From a candidate division FCPU426 bacterium (GTDB lineage Bacteria; Oederibacteriota; Muellerivitia; Muellerivitales; Muellerivitaceae), in contig JASHNQ010000049.1 of assembly GCA_030041545.1 (NCBI GenBank), positions 1 to 32,373 of the forward strand: a stretch of 32,373 bases of DNA, in the 5' to 3' direction. Each line of letters opens with the position of its first letter. The stretch's first letter is position 1. The notes below the pieces were generated by a model that had not been told where the DNA came from, searched no databases, and saw only the letters and a program-made list of their open reading frames with translations. Shown in pieces: positions 14,019 through 21,462 of the stretch. Both the position numbers and the translations under genes were made by a program.

Positions 14019-15218
14019 ATGGCCGTCGCGATGGAATCCGTTGGATCGGAAAGAACTGAAACCGGCAAAATCGCCGTGGCCGTGAAACAAATCGATTTGA
14101 ACGACAAAAAAAGCATTGAGGCCTTCCTGCATCTTCCCTGGAAAATCTACGTGACTCCAGACGGCAAGCGTGACCCCAATTGGGTGCCTCCCTTCCTGGA
14201 CGACCAACGCAGCCTCTTGAACCCCGCCAAGAATCCCTATCATCAGCATTCCCGTACGCGGCTTTTTATGGCTTACAACGACAAGGGCGAACCGGTAGGC
14301 CGCATCTCCGCCAGCGTGGATGACAATTTCATCAACTTTCACAATGAAAAAATAGGTTTCTTTGGGTGGTTCGAGTGTATCAATGACGCCTCCGTGGCCC
14401 ATGCTTTATTCCGGGAGGCTGAAAAATTTATGAAGGAGCAAGGCATGGTGGGTGCCCGTGGCCCCGCCAGTTTCACCTCGAACGACGACTACTTCGGCTT
14501 CCTGCTCGATGGCTACGACTCCCCCGCCCGCATTGCCATGACTTATAACCCGCCCTACTATCTTTCGTTGGCGGAGAAGTGCGGATATCTCAAGGCCAAG
14601 GACCTTTATGCCTGGTACCTCCCTGCCGAAGGACCCCTTCCCGAGCGCATGGTCAAGATCGCCGAGCGCACCATGAAGCGCGAAAACATTACCGTCCGCC
14701 CGCTGGACATGAAAAATTTCGACCGGGATACAAATATCGTCCGGGAGCTTTACAACAAGATTTGGGAGAAAAACTGGGGATTTGTCCCCTTGACCGAGGC
14801 CGAGTTCCAATACCAGGCCAAGAAACTCAAGGATATTATCTGGCCCGACTTCATCCATATCGCCGAGGTGAACGGGAAGGCCATCGGTTTCAACCTGGTG
14901 GTTAAGGATGTCAACCAGGCCCTGATCAAGATGGACGGGGAGCTCTTCTCCCTCCACGATCCTTTCGCCCTTTTCAAGTTCTTTTTTACCAATTTCAACG
15001 ACACCCGTGAAATGGCGATGGGAGTCCATCCCGATTACCGTAAAAAAGGCCTTGAGGTAATCCTTTATCTGGAAGCCCTCAAGACCGGCATCAAGCGCAA
15101 GATCAAAGGCGGGGAGCTCTCCTGGACACTAGAAGACAATGAAGGGATCAACAACGGAATCGCTGCTATGGGCGGGAAGATCATCAAAAAATACCGAATC
15201 TATGAAAAAACCCTTTAA
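14019..15218 (+). CDS. Large GNAT-fold acyltransferase, candidate bacterial ceramide synthase (bCerS-like)
   Basis: A roughly 399-aa protein of a GNAT-superfamily group recognisable by FLHLPWKIY, DPNWVPPFLDDQ and a later YNPPYYLSLAEKCGY. The C-terminal acetyl-CoA-type loop reads VHPDYRKKGLE. The frame opens at a TTG at 14004, but that TTG lies just before GAAGGAGGAGCC, a strong ribosome site, so ATG at 14019 is the start. It follows the Spt-like gene by 178 bp on the same strand. In Caulobacter a GNAT-type acyltransferase (bCerS) N-acylates the sphingoid base, so this is a good candidate for that step. The family is widespread and other N-acyltransferase roles remain possible. Confidence 0.7.
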   Translation: MAVAMESVGSERTETGKIAVAVKQIDLNDKKSIEAFLHLPWKIYVTPDGKRDPNWVPPFLDDQRSLLNPAKNPYHQHSRTRLFMAYNDKGEPVGRISASVDDNFINFHNEKIGFFGWFECINDASVAHALFREAEKFMKEQGMVGARGPASFTSNDDYFGFLLDGYDSPARIAMTYNPPYYLSLAEKCGYLKAKDLYAWYLPAEGPLPERMVKIAERTMKRENITVRPLDMKNFDRDTNIVRELYNKIWEKNWGFVPLTEAEFQYQAKKLKDIIWPDFIHIAEVNGKAIGFNLVVKDVNQALIKMDGELFSLHDPFALFKFFFTNFNDTREMAMGVHPDYRKKGLEVILYLEALKTGIKRKIKGGELSWTLEDNEGINNGIAAMGGKIIKKYRIYEKTL

Positions 15219-15249
15219 AAATTTCCCACGAATCCGGGCATAATAAAAA

Positions 15250-15702
15250 TTACGCCTGAGCGGTAGATGGGCCCAGTGGGGAAGAGGCCCCACGCCCCAC
15301 GGCGGAACGCAGCATCTTCACCAGGGTATCCCCCTCGAAATGACCTTTGACGAAGAAATTCTTGGCGCCTTTGCGCAAGGCCTCGAGGGCCAGTTCCGGG
15401 TCGTTGTAACCGGAAAGCACGATGATGGGGACCTTGGGCTTCAACTTATGAACCCGTTCCAGCGGCTCCAGTCCAAGGAAAATGGGAAGCGATAGGTCCA
15501 GGAGAACAGCGTCGACCTTTTCCGCTTGGAGCCGCTTCATGGCCAAGTCCAGGTCGGTGGCTTGGATCAACTCGAATTCCCCCGACCCGGATTTTCCCAG
15601 CGTCTCCACAAGCAAGAAAACGTCGGCCCGGTTGTCCTCGACCAAAAGAACCTTAATTTTTTTATCTCCTGTCGTTTTTTCCACTACTGCCCTGTCGATC
15701 AT
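15250..15702 (-). CDS. Single-domain response regulator
   Basis: A 150-aa CheY-like receiver domain with no output domain. The acidic pair E22-D23 lies in LLVEDN and the phospho-acceptor is D69 in LLDLSLP. The switch Ser is S97 in VLSGYND and the conserved Lys K119 is in FFVKG. The frame opens at GTG 15708, but that codon is part of the ribosome site GGGGAGGTG, so ATG at 15700-15702 is the start. No kinase lies nearby, so its partner is unlinked. It is convergent with the GNAT gene (31-bp gap). A similar regulator follows in the same direction 170 bp upstream, probably a diverged paralogue. Confidence 0.88.
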   Translation of the reverse strand: MIDRAVVEKTTGDKKIKVLLVEDNRADVFLLVETLGKSGSGEFELIQATDLDLAMKRLQAEKVDAVLLDLSLPIFLGLEPLERVHKLKPKVPIIVLSGYNDPELALEALRKGAKNFFVKGHFEGDTLVKMLRSAVGRGASSPLGPSTAQA

Positions 15703-15874
15703 GGACACCTCCCCATCTGCTTTCTAGTTGCACCTGTTCCGTCATTCAAAACGAAAACCCTGCATATAAGTCCACCCGGATGGATTTATTTTCTTCGACG
15801 AACCTTCCTCGGGAAATTCCCCATGGTCCCTAAGGCTTCCGGAACCACTCCACTGGGGCCAAACTTGAACCTGC

Positions 15875-16264
15875 TTAAGCGGTGGATGGAAACCCGGCGT
15901 AATAACGGAAAGCCCGCACCAGGTTTTTTGCGTCCAACCATTCCTTATTAAAAAAACAGCAGGCCCCCAGGCGTAAAGAGTGGACCGCCAGCCAGTCGGC
16001 ATAAACACCCGTAAAAACGATAACGGGTGTTCGAGGAGCAACTTCCTTCACCCTTTCGAGTGTTTCCAAACCGGAACTTCCCGGCAGGAAAAGATCTAAG
16101 AGGATCAAGCCAATTTCATCCGTTGAAACGCGCCGCAAACCCTGTTCCAAGGTTAGCTCGTGCACCAAGTCGAATTGATTTTCCATATAAGGCTTTAACG
16201 CCTCTTTCAATAAGCGCGCATCGGCCGGGTTGTCCTCGATTGCCAATACCCTTAATTTCTCCAT
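15875..16264 (-). CDS. Single-domain response regulator
   Basis: A 129-aa receiver domain: E10-D11 in AIEDN, phospho-acceptor D57 in LLDLFLP, switch Thr T85 in VFTG and Lys K107 in CFFNKEW. I use the ATG at 16262-16264 because the domain begins at once (MEKLRVLAIEDN) and GAGGAG precedes it closely. An upstream in-frame ATG at 16288 would add eight residues without a good ribosome site. There is no output domain and no kinase gene nearby. It lies 172 bp upstream of the other single-domain regulator, so they may form a small phosphorelay or chemotaxis-like pair. Confidence 0.85.
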   Translation of the reverse strand: MEKLRVLAIEDNPADARLLKEALKPYMENQFDLVHELTLEQGLRRVSTDEIGLILLDLFLPGSSGLETLERVKEVAPRTPVIVFTGVYADWLAVHSLRLGACCFFNKEWLDAKNLVRAFRYYAGFPSTA

Positions 16265-16916
16265 TTCTCCTCGTTCAAACACGTCCATCCAACAATGATT
16301 CCCCTTGTTTTTACCCTACCACTTTTCTTGTTCTTAAATCTTCAATAGTCCCTAAAAACCCTATGATTGTAGGAACAGATTGGAAGAGATGCACGGAATT
16401 GCCTTAAAACACGGTATCGTGCTCAGTTAAAAAACTAACACCCTAAAATTTTCCAAACTCGCAGTTAAGGAAATCGCATAACCCAATTCAGATATTTTGT
16501 CGCTTGCAAATCTTTCCGCGGGGAAAAAGTTCATCTTCGAGCATTATCGTTCTTGAAAAAGCCGGACAACGCTTGGACTTCGGAGGACGCTCGGCCGTTT
16601 TGGGGACCTTAACAATTCATTGGACCTCTTAAAAAGTCACAAAAGCATTATTTCAGGGTATTTTAACGACGAAAGCCCCCACAACCAAGACAGCTGAAAT
16701 TGAACCCGTTAGCCAACCAAAATCGACCCAAAGGCATAAGGCGAAACAAAGAACGAACGGTTTTCTCAAACCTAAAAGGATTCGCTCCGTCAAGCCGATA
16801 GCCAACCCGCCAACCGACGGGTTGGATGTTTTATCGGACGATTGCGCAAATTCAGTGCCATGCGCCCTCAAATCGACTTTTTAACGGATTTAAAACTCTC
16901 CTTAAAAAACGAGCTG
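16265..16916. other. Long intergenic region upstream of the insertion sequence
   Basis: About 650 bp with no convincing gene. A 72-codon minus-strand frame with a TTG start (16653-16871) is hydrophobic at its end but has no ribosome site. A hairpin at 16802-16825 (CCAACCCG/CGGGTTGG) is perfect over 8 bp. The A/T-rich part nearest 16290 should hold the promoter of the response regulators, but I see no clear boxes. Confidence 0.4.
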
Positions 16917-16920
16917 TCCG

Positions 16921-18461
16921 GAGCCTGTCGCATAACCCCCTGAAAAGGGGTTGAAAATAAAAGGAAAAGGAGTAAGAGAGAGAAAGGGGAAACAAAATTT
17001 TCAGGAGGAACCTTCGTGGCCTATAACTTCCATCCTTGTGAGCGAAACCAAATGATGCTGATGCCGCCGTCGTTGGAGGAATGGCTGGAGGAAGGGCACC
17101 TGGCGCGGTTTGTGGTGGATGCGGTGGAAGCCATGGATTTGAGGGTTTTGTACAAGAACTACCGGGAAGACGGAATCGGAAACACGGCTTATGACCCGGC
17201 GATGATGACGGGAGTGTTGTTGTATGGGTATTGCGTGGGAATCCGGTCATCGAGGCGCATGGAGCAGTTATTGGGACAGGATGTGGCATTTCGGTACTTG
17301 GCGGCTAACCAGTGCCCCGACCATGCGACTTTGGCCAGGTTCCGGCAGGAGAATGAAAAAGAATTAGAGGGGCTATTTATCGAGGTTTTGAGACTCTGCG
17401 GGAAAGCGGGGCTGGTGAAGGTGGGAGTGGTGGCGCTGGATGGGACTAAGATCAAGGCTAACGCGGCCCTGGAAGCCAACCGGACGACGGAAGGGATCGA
17501 GGCGGAAGTGAGGAGGATGTTGAGGGAAGCCGCCGAGGTGGACGATACGGAAGACAAGAAATACGGAAAAGACAAGCGTGGGGATGAGCTTCCGGAAGGG
17601 CTCAGGCGTAGCGAGGATAGGAAAAGGCGGCTGAGGGAATGCAAGGAAATGCTTGAGGAAGAAGCAAAAAAAGCCAGGGAGAGGCAAGAGGCCAAGATCG
17701 CCCAAAGGGAAAAAGAAGAGGAAGAAAGCGGGGGAAAGAAGCGGGGGCGCAAACCCTTGGACCCTGAGGAAGTGGTGGACAGGGAAGCCAAAGCCAATAT
17801 CACGGACCCTGAAAGCCGGATCATGAAGACCCGCAAGGGGTATGTGCAGGGATACAACGCGCAGGCAGTGGTGACGAAGGAACAGGTCATCGTTGCGGCC
17901 CAAGTGACGCAGGAAGAAAACGACGTGAACCAATTGAGGCCGATGATGGACGCCATGGGGGAAACACTCAGGATGGTGGGGGTGAAGGAAAAGGTGGAAA
18001 CCCAGCTGGCGGACGCCGGATACGGGATGAGCGAGGAAAGCCTGAAATGGTCGCTGAGGCAGAAGACCTTGTTCCTGATCGCCACGCAAAAGGATTGGAA
18101 ACAAAGGAAGGCGGCCCGACAGGCACCCTTACCCCGGGGTCCGCTACCCAGGGGGATGACGGCGAAGGAACGAATGGAACGAAGGCTGCTAACCACTCGC
18201 GGACGAAGGCTTTACAAGATGCGAAGTTGGATGGTCGAACCGGTCTTTGGGCAGGTGAAGGAAGGGCAGGGGTTCCAGAGGTTCAGCCGGAGGGGTAAGA
18301 AAGCGGCCCAAAGCGAGTGGAAAATCCAGGCGGCCAGCCACAATCTCCTCAAGCTATGGCGTAGTGGAAGAAGCTGGAACTAAGAAAAGGCCGGGGCCAC
18401 CGGTTTGGCGGGGTTATCCCCTGCCGATCCTAGGCCTGAATTTGAATTATGCGACAGGCTC
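16921..18461 (+). mobile_element. Complete IS1182-like insertion sequence, 1541 bp
   Basis: Perfect 15-bp terminal inverted repeats, GAGCCTGTCGCATAA at 16921-16935 and its complement at 18447-18461, bound the element. It is flanked on both sides by TCCG (16917-16920 and 18462-18465), read as a 4-bp target duplication. It carries one intact transposase gene. Identical ends and an open transposase frame point to a recent insertion. It landed in the gap just behind the outer-membrane protein gene (6 bp beyond the right target duplication) and breaks no recognisable gene. Confidence 0.9.
17016..18383 (+). CDS. DDE transposase, IS1182-like family
   Basis: A 455-aa transposase with an N-terminal DUF772-type domain (LEEWLEEGHLARFVVDAV and MMTGVLLYGYCVGIRSSRRMEQ). 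The likely catalytic triad is D142 in VALDGTK, D333 in ADAGYG and E408 in MVEPVFGQVK. Between the first two acids lies a long charged coiled-coil insertion, about residues 160-245. The C-terminal RAY-like end reads KIQAASHNLLKLW. The start is GTG at 17016 with AGGAGG 7 nt upstream. The gene is complete with no frameshift, so the element may be active. The plus strand is noticeably purine-rich compared with the neighbouring genes. Confidence 0.93.
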   Translation: MAYNFHPCERNQMMLMPPSLEEWLEEGHLARFVVDAVEAMDLRVLYKNYREDGIGNTAYDPAMMTGVLLYGYCVGIRSSRRMEQLLGQDVAFRYLAANQCPDHATLARFRQENEKELEGLFIEVLRLCGKAGLVKVGVVALDGTKIKANAALEANRTTEGIEAEVRRMLREAAEVDDTEDKKYGKDKRGDELPEGLRRSEDRKRRLRECKEMLEEEAKKARERQEAKIAQREKEEEESGGKKRGRKPLDPEEVVDREAKANITDPESRIMKTRKGYVQGYNAQAVVTKEQVIVAAQVTQEENDVNQLRPMMDAMGETLRMVGVKEKVETQLADAGYGMSEESLKWSLRQKTLFLIATQKDWKQRKAARQAPLPRGPLPRGMTAKERMERRLLTTRGRRLYKMRSWMVEPVFGQVKEGQGFQRFSRRGKKAAQSEWKIQAASHNLLKLWRSGRSWN

Positions 18462-18471
18462 TCCGGGATCT

Positions 18472-19260
18472 TCAAATCCCAAAGATTATCCCCAGCTCCA
18501 GCGGCATCACCACAAGGGGGCTGTCGGTGGAACCGTAAGCGGCGAAAGAAGAGGAGAGGAAATCGTAAGTGACCCTGCCTTGGAGGAAAGTTTCCAAACC
18601 CGAACCCAATCCCATTTCCAACCCAAATCCTCCCTCCACCAAGAAATCGAATTCATAAGAAAAAGGGATATAACCGTAGCCGGTGTTCACATCGATAATG
18701 GCGCCTTGGTCGCTTCGGTATTCGTTGTATGCGATTCCCGGGCCGGCGAAGAAATAAGGGCTGAAATTGCCGTTGAAAAGCCGGTACCGTGCCCAAAGGG
18801 CCGCCTCAATCAAGGTAAAATTATTGCCCTGGGTCAAGTTGTCATTTTTGGAACCAAATAGGTCCAAGTTCAAGTCCAACCAAATGGAAAAATTGTCCGT
18901 GACCCGGTAACCGCTGCCCAAATCCGCATCGAAACCGGAAGTATAGGCCGTCTGGATATTCGGGCTTAAGGGAAGGCCCAATCCCAAGGCCGCTGAAGTG
19001 ATCCAACGCGAGGGCTTCTTGGGTTTCAGGGTTTCCGGCACGACCCCCGCGGCTTGAGGCGCCCAAGTGGGAGCCACCATGGGAGTGGCGGTAGGCGTGG
19101 CGCTCGAATGGGGAGTTAGGAGTAAGGGATTGGGAGTCGAAGTCATTGTGGGAACAAAAGCAGGTGATGGAATCACCTCGGATGCGCAGAATCCTACCAA
19201 CGGCGTCCACCCGTTCACAAAAATCCACAAAAGCAGTGTCCCCCGTAATCCCGTGTTCAT
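18472..19260 (-). CDS. Outer-membrane beta-barrel protein, porin-like
   Basis: A 262-aa secreted protein. The ATG at 19258-19260 gives a clean signal peptide (MNTGLRGTLLLWIFV to about CASE); the frame can be opened ten codons earlier at a TTG with no ribosome site. A Pro/Thr/Ser-rich linker of about 50 residues follows. The rest is alternating beta-strand sequence typical of an 8- to 10-strand outer-membrane barrel (YRVTDNFSIWLDLNLDLFG, EAALWARYRLFN, SPYFFAGPGIAY, FLVEGGFGLEMGLGSG, MPLELGIIFGI). The GPGIAY turn is common in OmpA-like and opacity-type barrels. Its function is unknown; it may be structural or adhesive. The IS inserted just past its stop codon may alter its terminator. Confidence 0.7.
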   Translation of the reverse strand: MNTGLRGTLLLWIFVNGWTPLVGFCASEVIPSPAFVPTMTSTPNPLLLTPHSSATPTATPMVAPTWAPQAAGVVPETLKPKKPSRWITSAALGLGLPLSPNIQTAYTSGFDADLGSGYRVTDNFSIWLDLNLDLFGSKNDNLTQGNNFTLIEAALWARYRLFNGNFSPYFFAGPGIAYNEYRSDQGAIIDVNTGYGYIPFSYEFDFLVEGGFGLEMGLGSGLETFLQGRVTYDFLSSSFAAYGSTDSPLVVMPLELGIIFGI

Positions 19261-19358
19261 GTTCAGTAGTGTAACCCAGCTCCAGATCAATCACAATCAA
19301 GGCTGGATTTTTCGACGAGCCTAGTGAAAATAAGGAATCCCAAACCTAAGGACGGAAC

Positions 19359-19760
19359 ATGCCAACTAAGCCTTATGAAATGCTGATACGAGAATCCCAT
19401 CTGGACACTTTCGGACATGTCAACAACGCCGCTTACCTCACGCTCTTCGAAGAAGCCCGGTGGGATTTCATTACACGAAACGGTTACGGCCTTCAACGGG
19501 TCCAGGAACTCCAACAAGGGCCTGTTGTGCTGGAATTGAGCATGAAATTCAAGAAGGAGATCACTCTCCGGGAGAAAATCAAGATCACCCTGGAGCTTTT
19601 GGAGGCCAACAAGAAAATCAGCCGTTTCCGCCAGGAAATGATTAAGGAAGACGACACGGTCGCCACCGAACTGGAATTGACTTTTGGCCTTTTCGATCTT
19701 AAAACCCGCCGTTTGATCGAACCCACCCCCGCATGGAAAAAGGCCATAGGTCTCTCTTAA
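19359..19760 (+). CDS. Acyl-CoA thioesterase, hotdog fold (YbgC/4HBT-like)
   Basis: A 133-aa hotdog-fold enzyme. The signature HLDTFGHVNNAAYLTLFEEARWDF (residues about 14-37) holds the catalytic Asp of the 4-hydroxybenzoyl-CoA thioesterase group, and the length is normal. It would hydrolyse acyl-CoA or acyl-ACP thioesters in the cytoplasm; substrate unknown. The ATG start has GGACGGAAC upstream. It lies alone on the plus strand, divergent from the barrel protein gene and convergent with the amidohydrolase gene (45-bp gap). Confidence 0.85.
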   Translation: MPTKPYEMLIRESHLDTFGHVNNAAYLTLFEEARWDFITRNGYGLQRVQELQQGPVVLELSMKFKKEITLREKIKITLELLEANKKISRFRQEMIKEDDTVATELELTFGLFDLKTRRLIEPTPAWKKAIGLS

Positions 19761-19804
19761 TACCTCTTATGTTGGTTTTTGATAGGGCTTGGCGGTGAAA
19801 TAAC

Positions 19805-21370
19805 TTAATCGTTGCTTCTACGCAAAACCTGCCCGGGATACCGTCCCGAAAAACCGTTTTTAAAATCAAAGACCAATTGTCCGTTGATGAAGACCATCTT
19901 TACGCCCGTGGGGGGCACCCAGGGATTGACCGCCGTGGCATGGTCTCCGATGGTCTTCAGGTCGAATACCACCACGTCGCCCCAATCCCCTTCTTTCAGC
20001 AATCCCCGGTCCTTCAGGCCCAAAAGCCTGGCAGGCTCCTCGGTAAGCCGGTTGACGGCCTCGGAAAGCCGGATGACCCGCTTGTCCCGAACATAGGTGC
20101 CTAAAAGTCGGGCAAAGGCCCCGACGTCGCGGGGATGGGGAATGCTGTCGCTGGAATCCGATCCAAAAAGGATGAAAGGCGCCTGTATTTTTTTGATCAG
20201 GCCCTCTTCCGATAAGCCGTGGTAACAAATCTTGACATACTCCCCATTCTCGATGAGCAGCGCCAAAACCGCCTCTTCCTCCGATATCTTGCGCTGCCGG
20301 GCCAAGTCCGCGATGGTGTCGCCCAACAGGCTCTTGAAGGCCTTGGAACGGACACGGGTAATCTCGATTTTGTCCCCTCCTCCGTATTCTTGCAGGCGTT
20401 TGTGGATCAAGGCCAGGATGTCGCTGGTCTTCGAGTTGCTGCGGTAATAGCCCAGGTTGGCGTCTTCGGGTTTCAAATAGAGGAACTGGTAAAGGGGTAT
20501 CTGCACCTCATTGCCCCAGAAATCGTAGGGATAAACCGTGGCGTAAACCGGCTGCCCCTTTGCACCGGCCTCCTCCAAAAGCAACAGGCCGCTTTCGGTT
20601 TGGTCCCAATTGCTGGGTAGTTTGAACAAGAGGTGCTGGATAACCACGGGTACCTTGTCATCCTGACCCAGTTGGATGGCTTCCTGGATGGCTTCCAAAA
20701 CGCTGGAACGGTAATTACGGATGTGGGTGTAATAAGCGGCGTGGGGAAAACGGGAAAGCACCGAGGCCAAATCTTCCAGTTCGGCGGGTTGGCACCATTC
20801 ACCGGGTTCGTACCCCAGTCCGCTGGAAAGGCCGAAAGCCCCGGCCTGGAGGGCCCCTTGCAAAAAAAGCTTCATGACGGCCATTTCCTGGGGCGTAGCG
20901 GGATTTTGACGGTTGGTTTTGACGAACCAATCCCGCAGGGTACCTTGGCCGATCAAGGTGCCCAGGTTCAAAAGGCCCGGGTGCTTTTGGATTTTGGAGA
21001 GGTTTTTGTCCACGTCCAAAACGGAAAACCCGCAATTGCCCGTGAGACCCGTGGTGATCCCCTCTCGGATAGCCCTTTCCTGGGCCTGGAGGGTCCAAAG
21101 CAAGTCGTTATGCCGCAGAATGTCGATAAACCCCGGAGCCACCACCAGGCCGGAGGCATCCACCACATAATCGGCCTGGGATGCATCGATATGACCGATT
21201 TTTGCGATTTTTCCCCCATCCATAGCCACATCCCCCTGGTAAGGCGGCAATCCCGTGCCGTCCACGACCAGGCCGTTTTTAAGGACGATGTCGTAATGGG
21301 GGTCATCGGCAAAAGCGACGAAAGCAGGCGATAAAAGCAGGGTAAGAAACACTAAACGGGAAACTTTCAA
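19805..21370 (-). CDS. Secreted D-aminoacylase-like amidohydrolase
   Basis: A 521-aa protein with a signal peptide (hydrophobic residues 5-20, cut near AFA-DD) and the N-acyl-D-amino-acid deacylase fold. Typical landmarks are GLVVDGTG, VVAPGFIDI, TGNCGFS (C113), GLSSGLGYEPG, YYTHIRNY (H216), IQHLL (H246), FGSDSSD and LTEEPARLLGLKDRG. The HxH motif after FID is broken: it reads I84-L-R-H87, so the first His is Leu. The tightly bound metal site (Cys plus two His) looks kept. It would act in the periplasm on D-amino-acid or imide substrates. The start is TTG at 21368-21370 with GGAG upstream. Confidence 0.8.
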   Translation of the reverse strand: MKVSRLVFLTLLLSPAFVAFADDPHYDIVLKNGLVVDGTGLPPYQGDVAMDGGKIAKIGHIDASQADYVVDASGLVVAPGFIDILRHNDLLWTLQAQERAIREGITTGLTGNCGFSVLDVDKNLSKIQKHPGLLNLGTLIGQGTLRDWFVKTNRQNPATPQEMAVMKLFLQGALQAGAFGLSSGLGYEPGEWCQPAELEDLASVLSRFPHAAYYTHIRNYRSSVLEAIQEAIQLGQDDKVPVVIQHLLFKLPSNWDQTESGLLLLEEAGAKGQPVYATVYPYDFWGNEVQIPLYQFLYLKPEDANLGYYRSNSKTSDILALIHKRLQEYGGGDKIEITRVRSKAFKSLLGDTIADLARQRKISEEEAVLALLIENGEYVKICYHGLSEEGLIKKIQAPFILFGSDSSDSIPHPRDVGAFARLLGTYVRDKRVIRLSEAVNRLTEEPARLLGLKDRGLLKEGDWGDVVVFDLKTIGDHATAVNPWVPPTGVKMVFINGQLVFDFKNGFSGRYPGQVLRRSND

Positions 21371-21402
21371 CCCATCACTCCAGGGAAGGTTTGAAACTTG
21401 AG

Positions 21403-21431
21403 AGTATAGAAGGGCCGCCGAAGGACTTCAA
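21403..21431 (-). promoter_or_regulatory. Promoter of the amidohydrolase gene
   Basis: On the minus strand: -35 TTGAAG (21426-21431), 17-nt spacer, -10 TATACT (21403-21408), about 33 bp before the TTG start. It separates this gene from the def-fmt-rsmB transcript that ends at 21463. Confidence 0.6.
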
Positions 21432-21462
21432 CCAAGCATTTCCTCCAAATGATGGGAAAAAA

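Noticed and set aside
16653-16871. 72-codon hydrophobic frame as a gene
   Set aside because: It has a TTG start, no ribosome site and no recognisable domain, and lies in a gap with hairpins. It is more likely chance.
17189-18196. Long minus-strand frame opposite the transposase (335 codons, Ser/Phe-rich)
   Set aside because: Antisense shadow of a purine-rich gene, with low-complexity composition and no domain.
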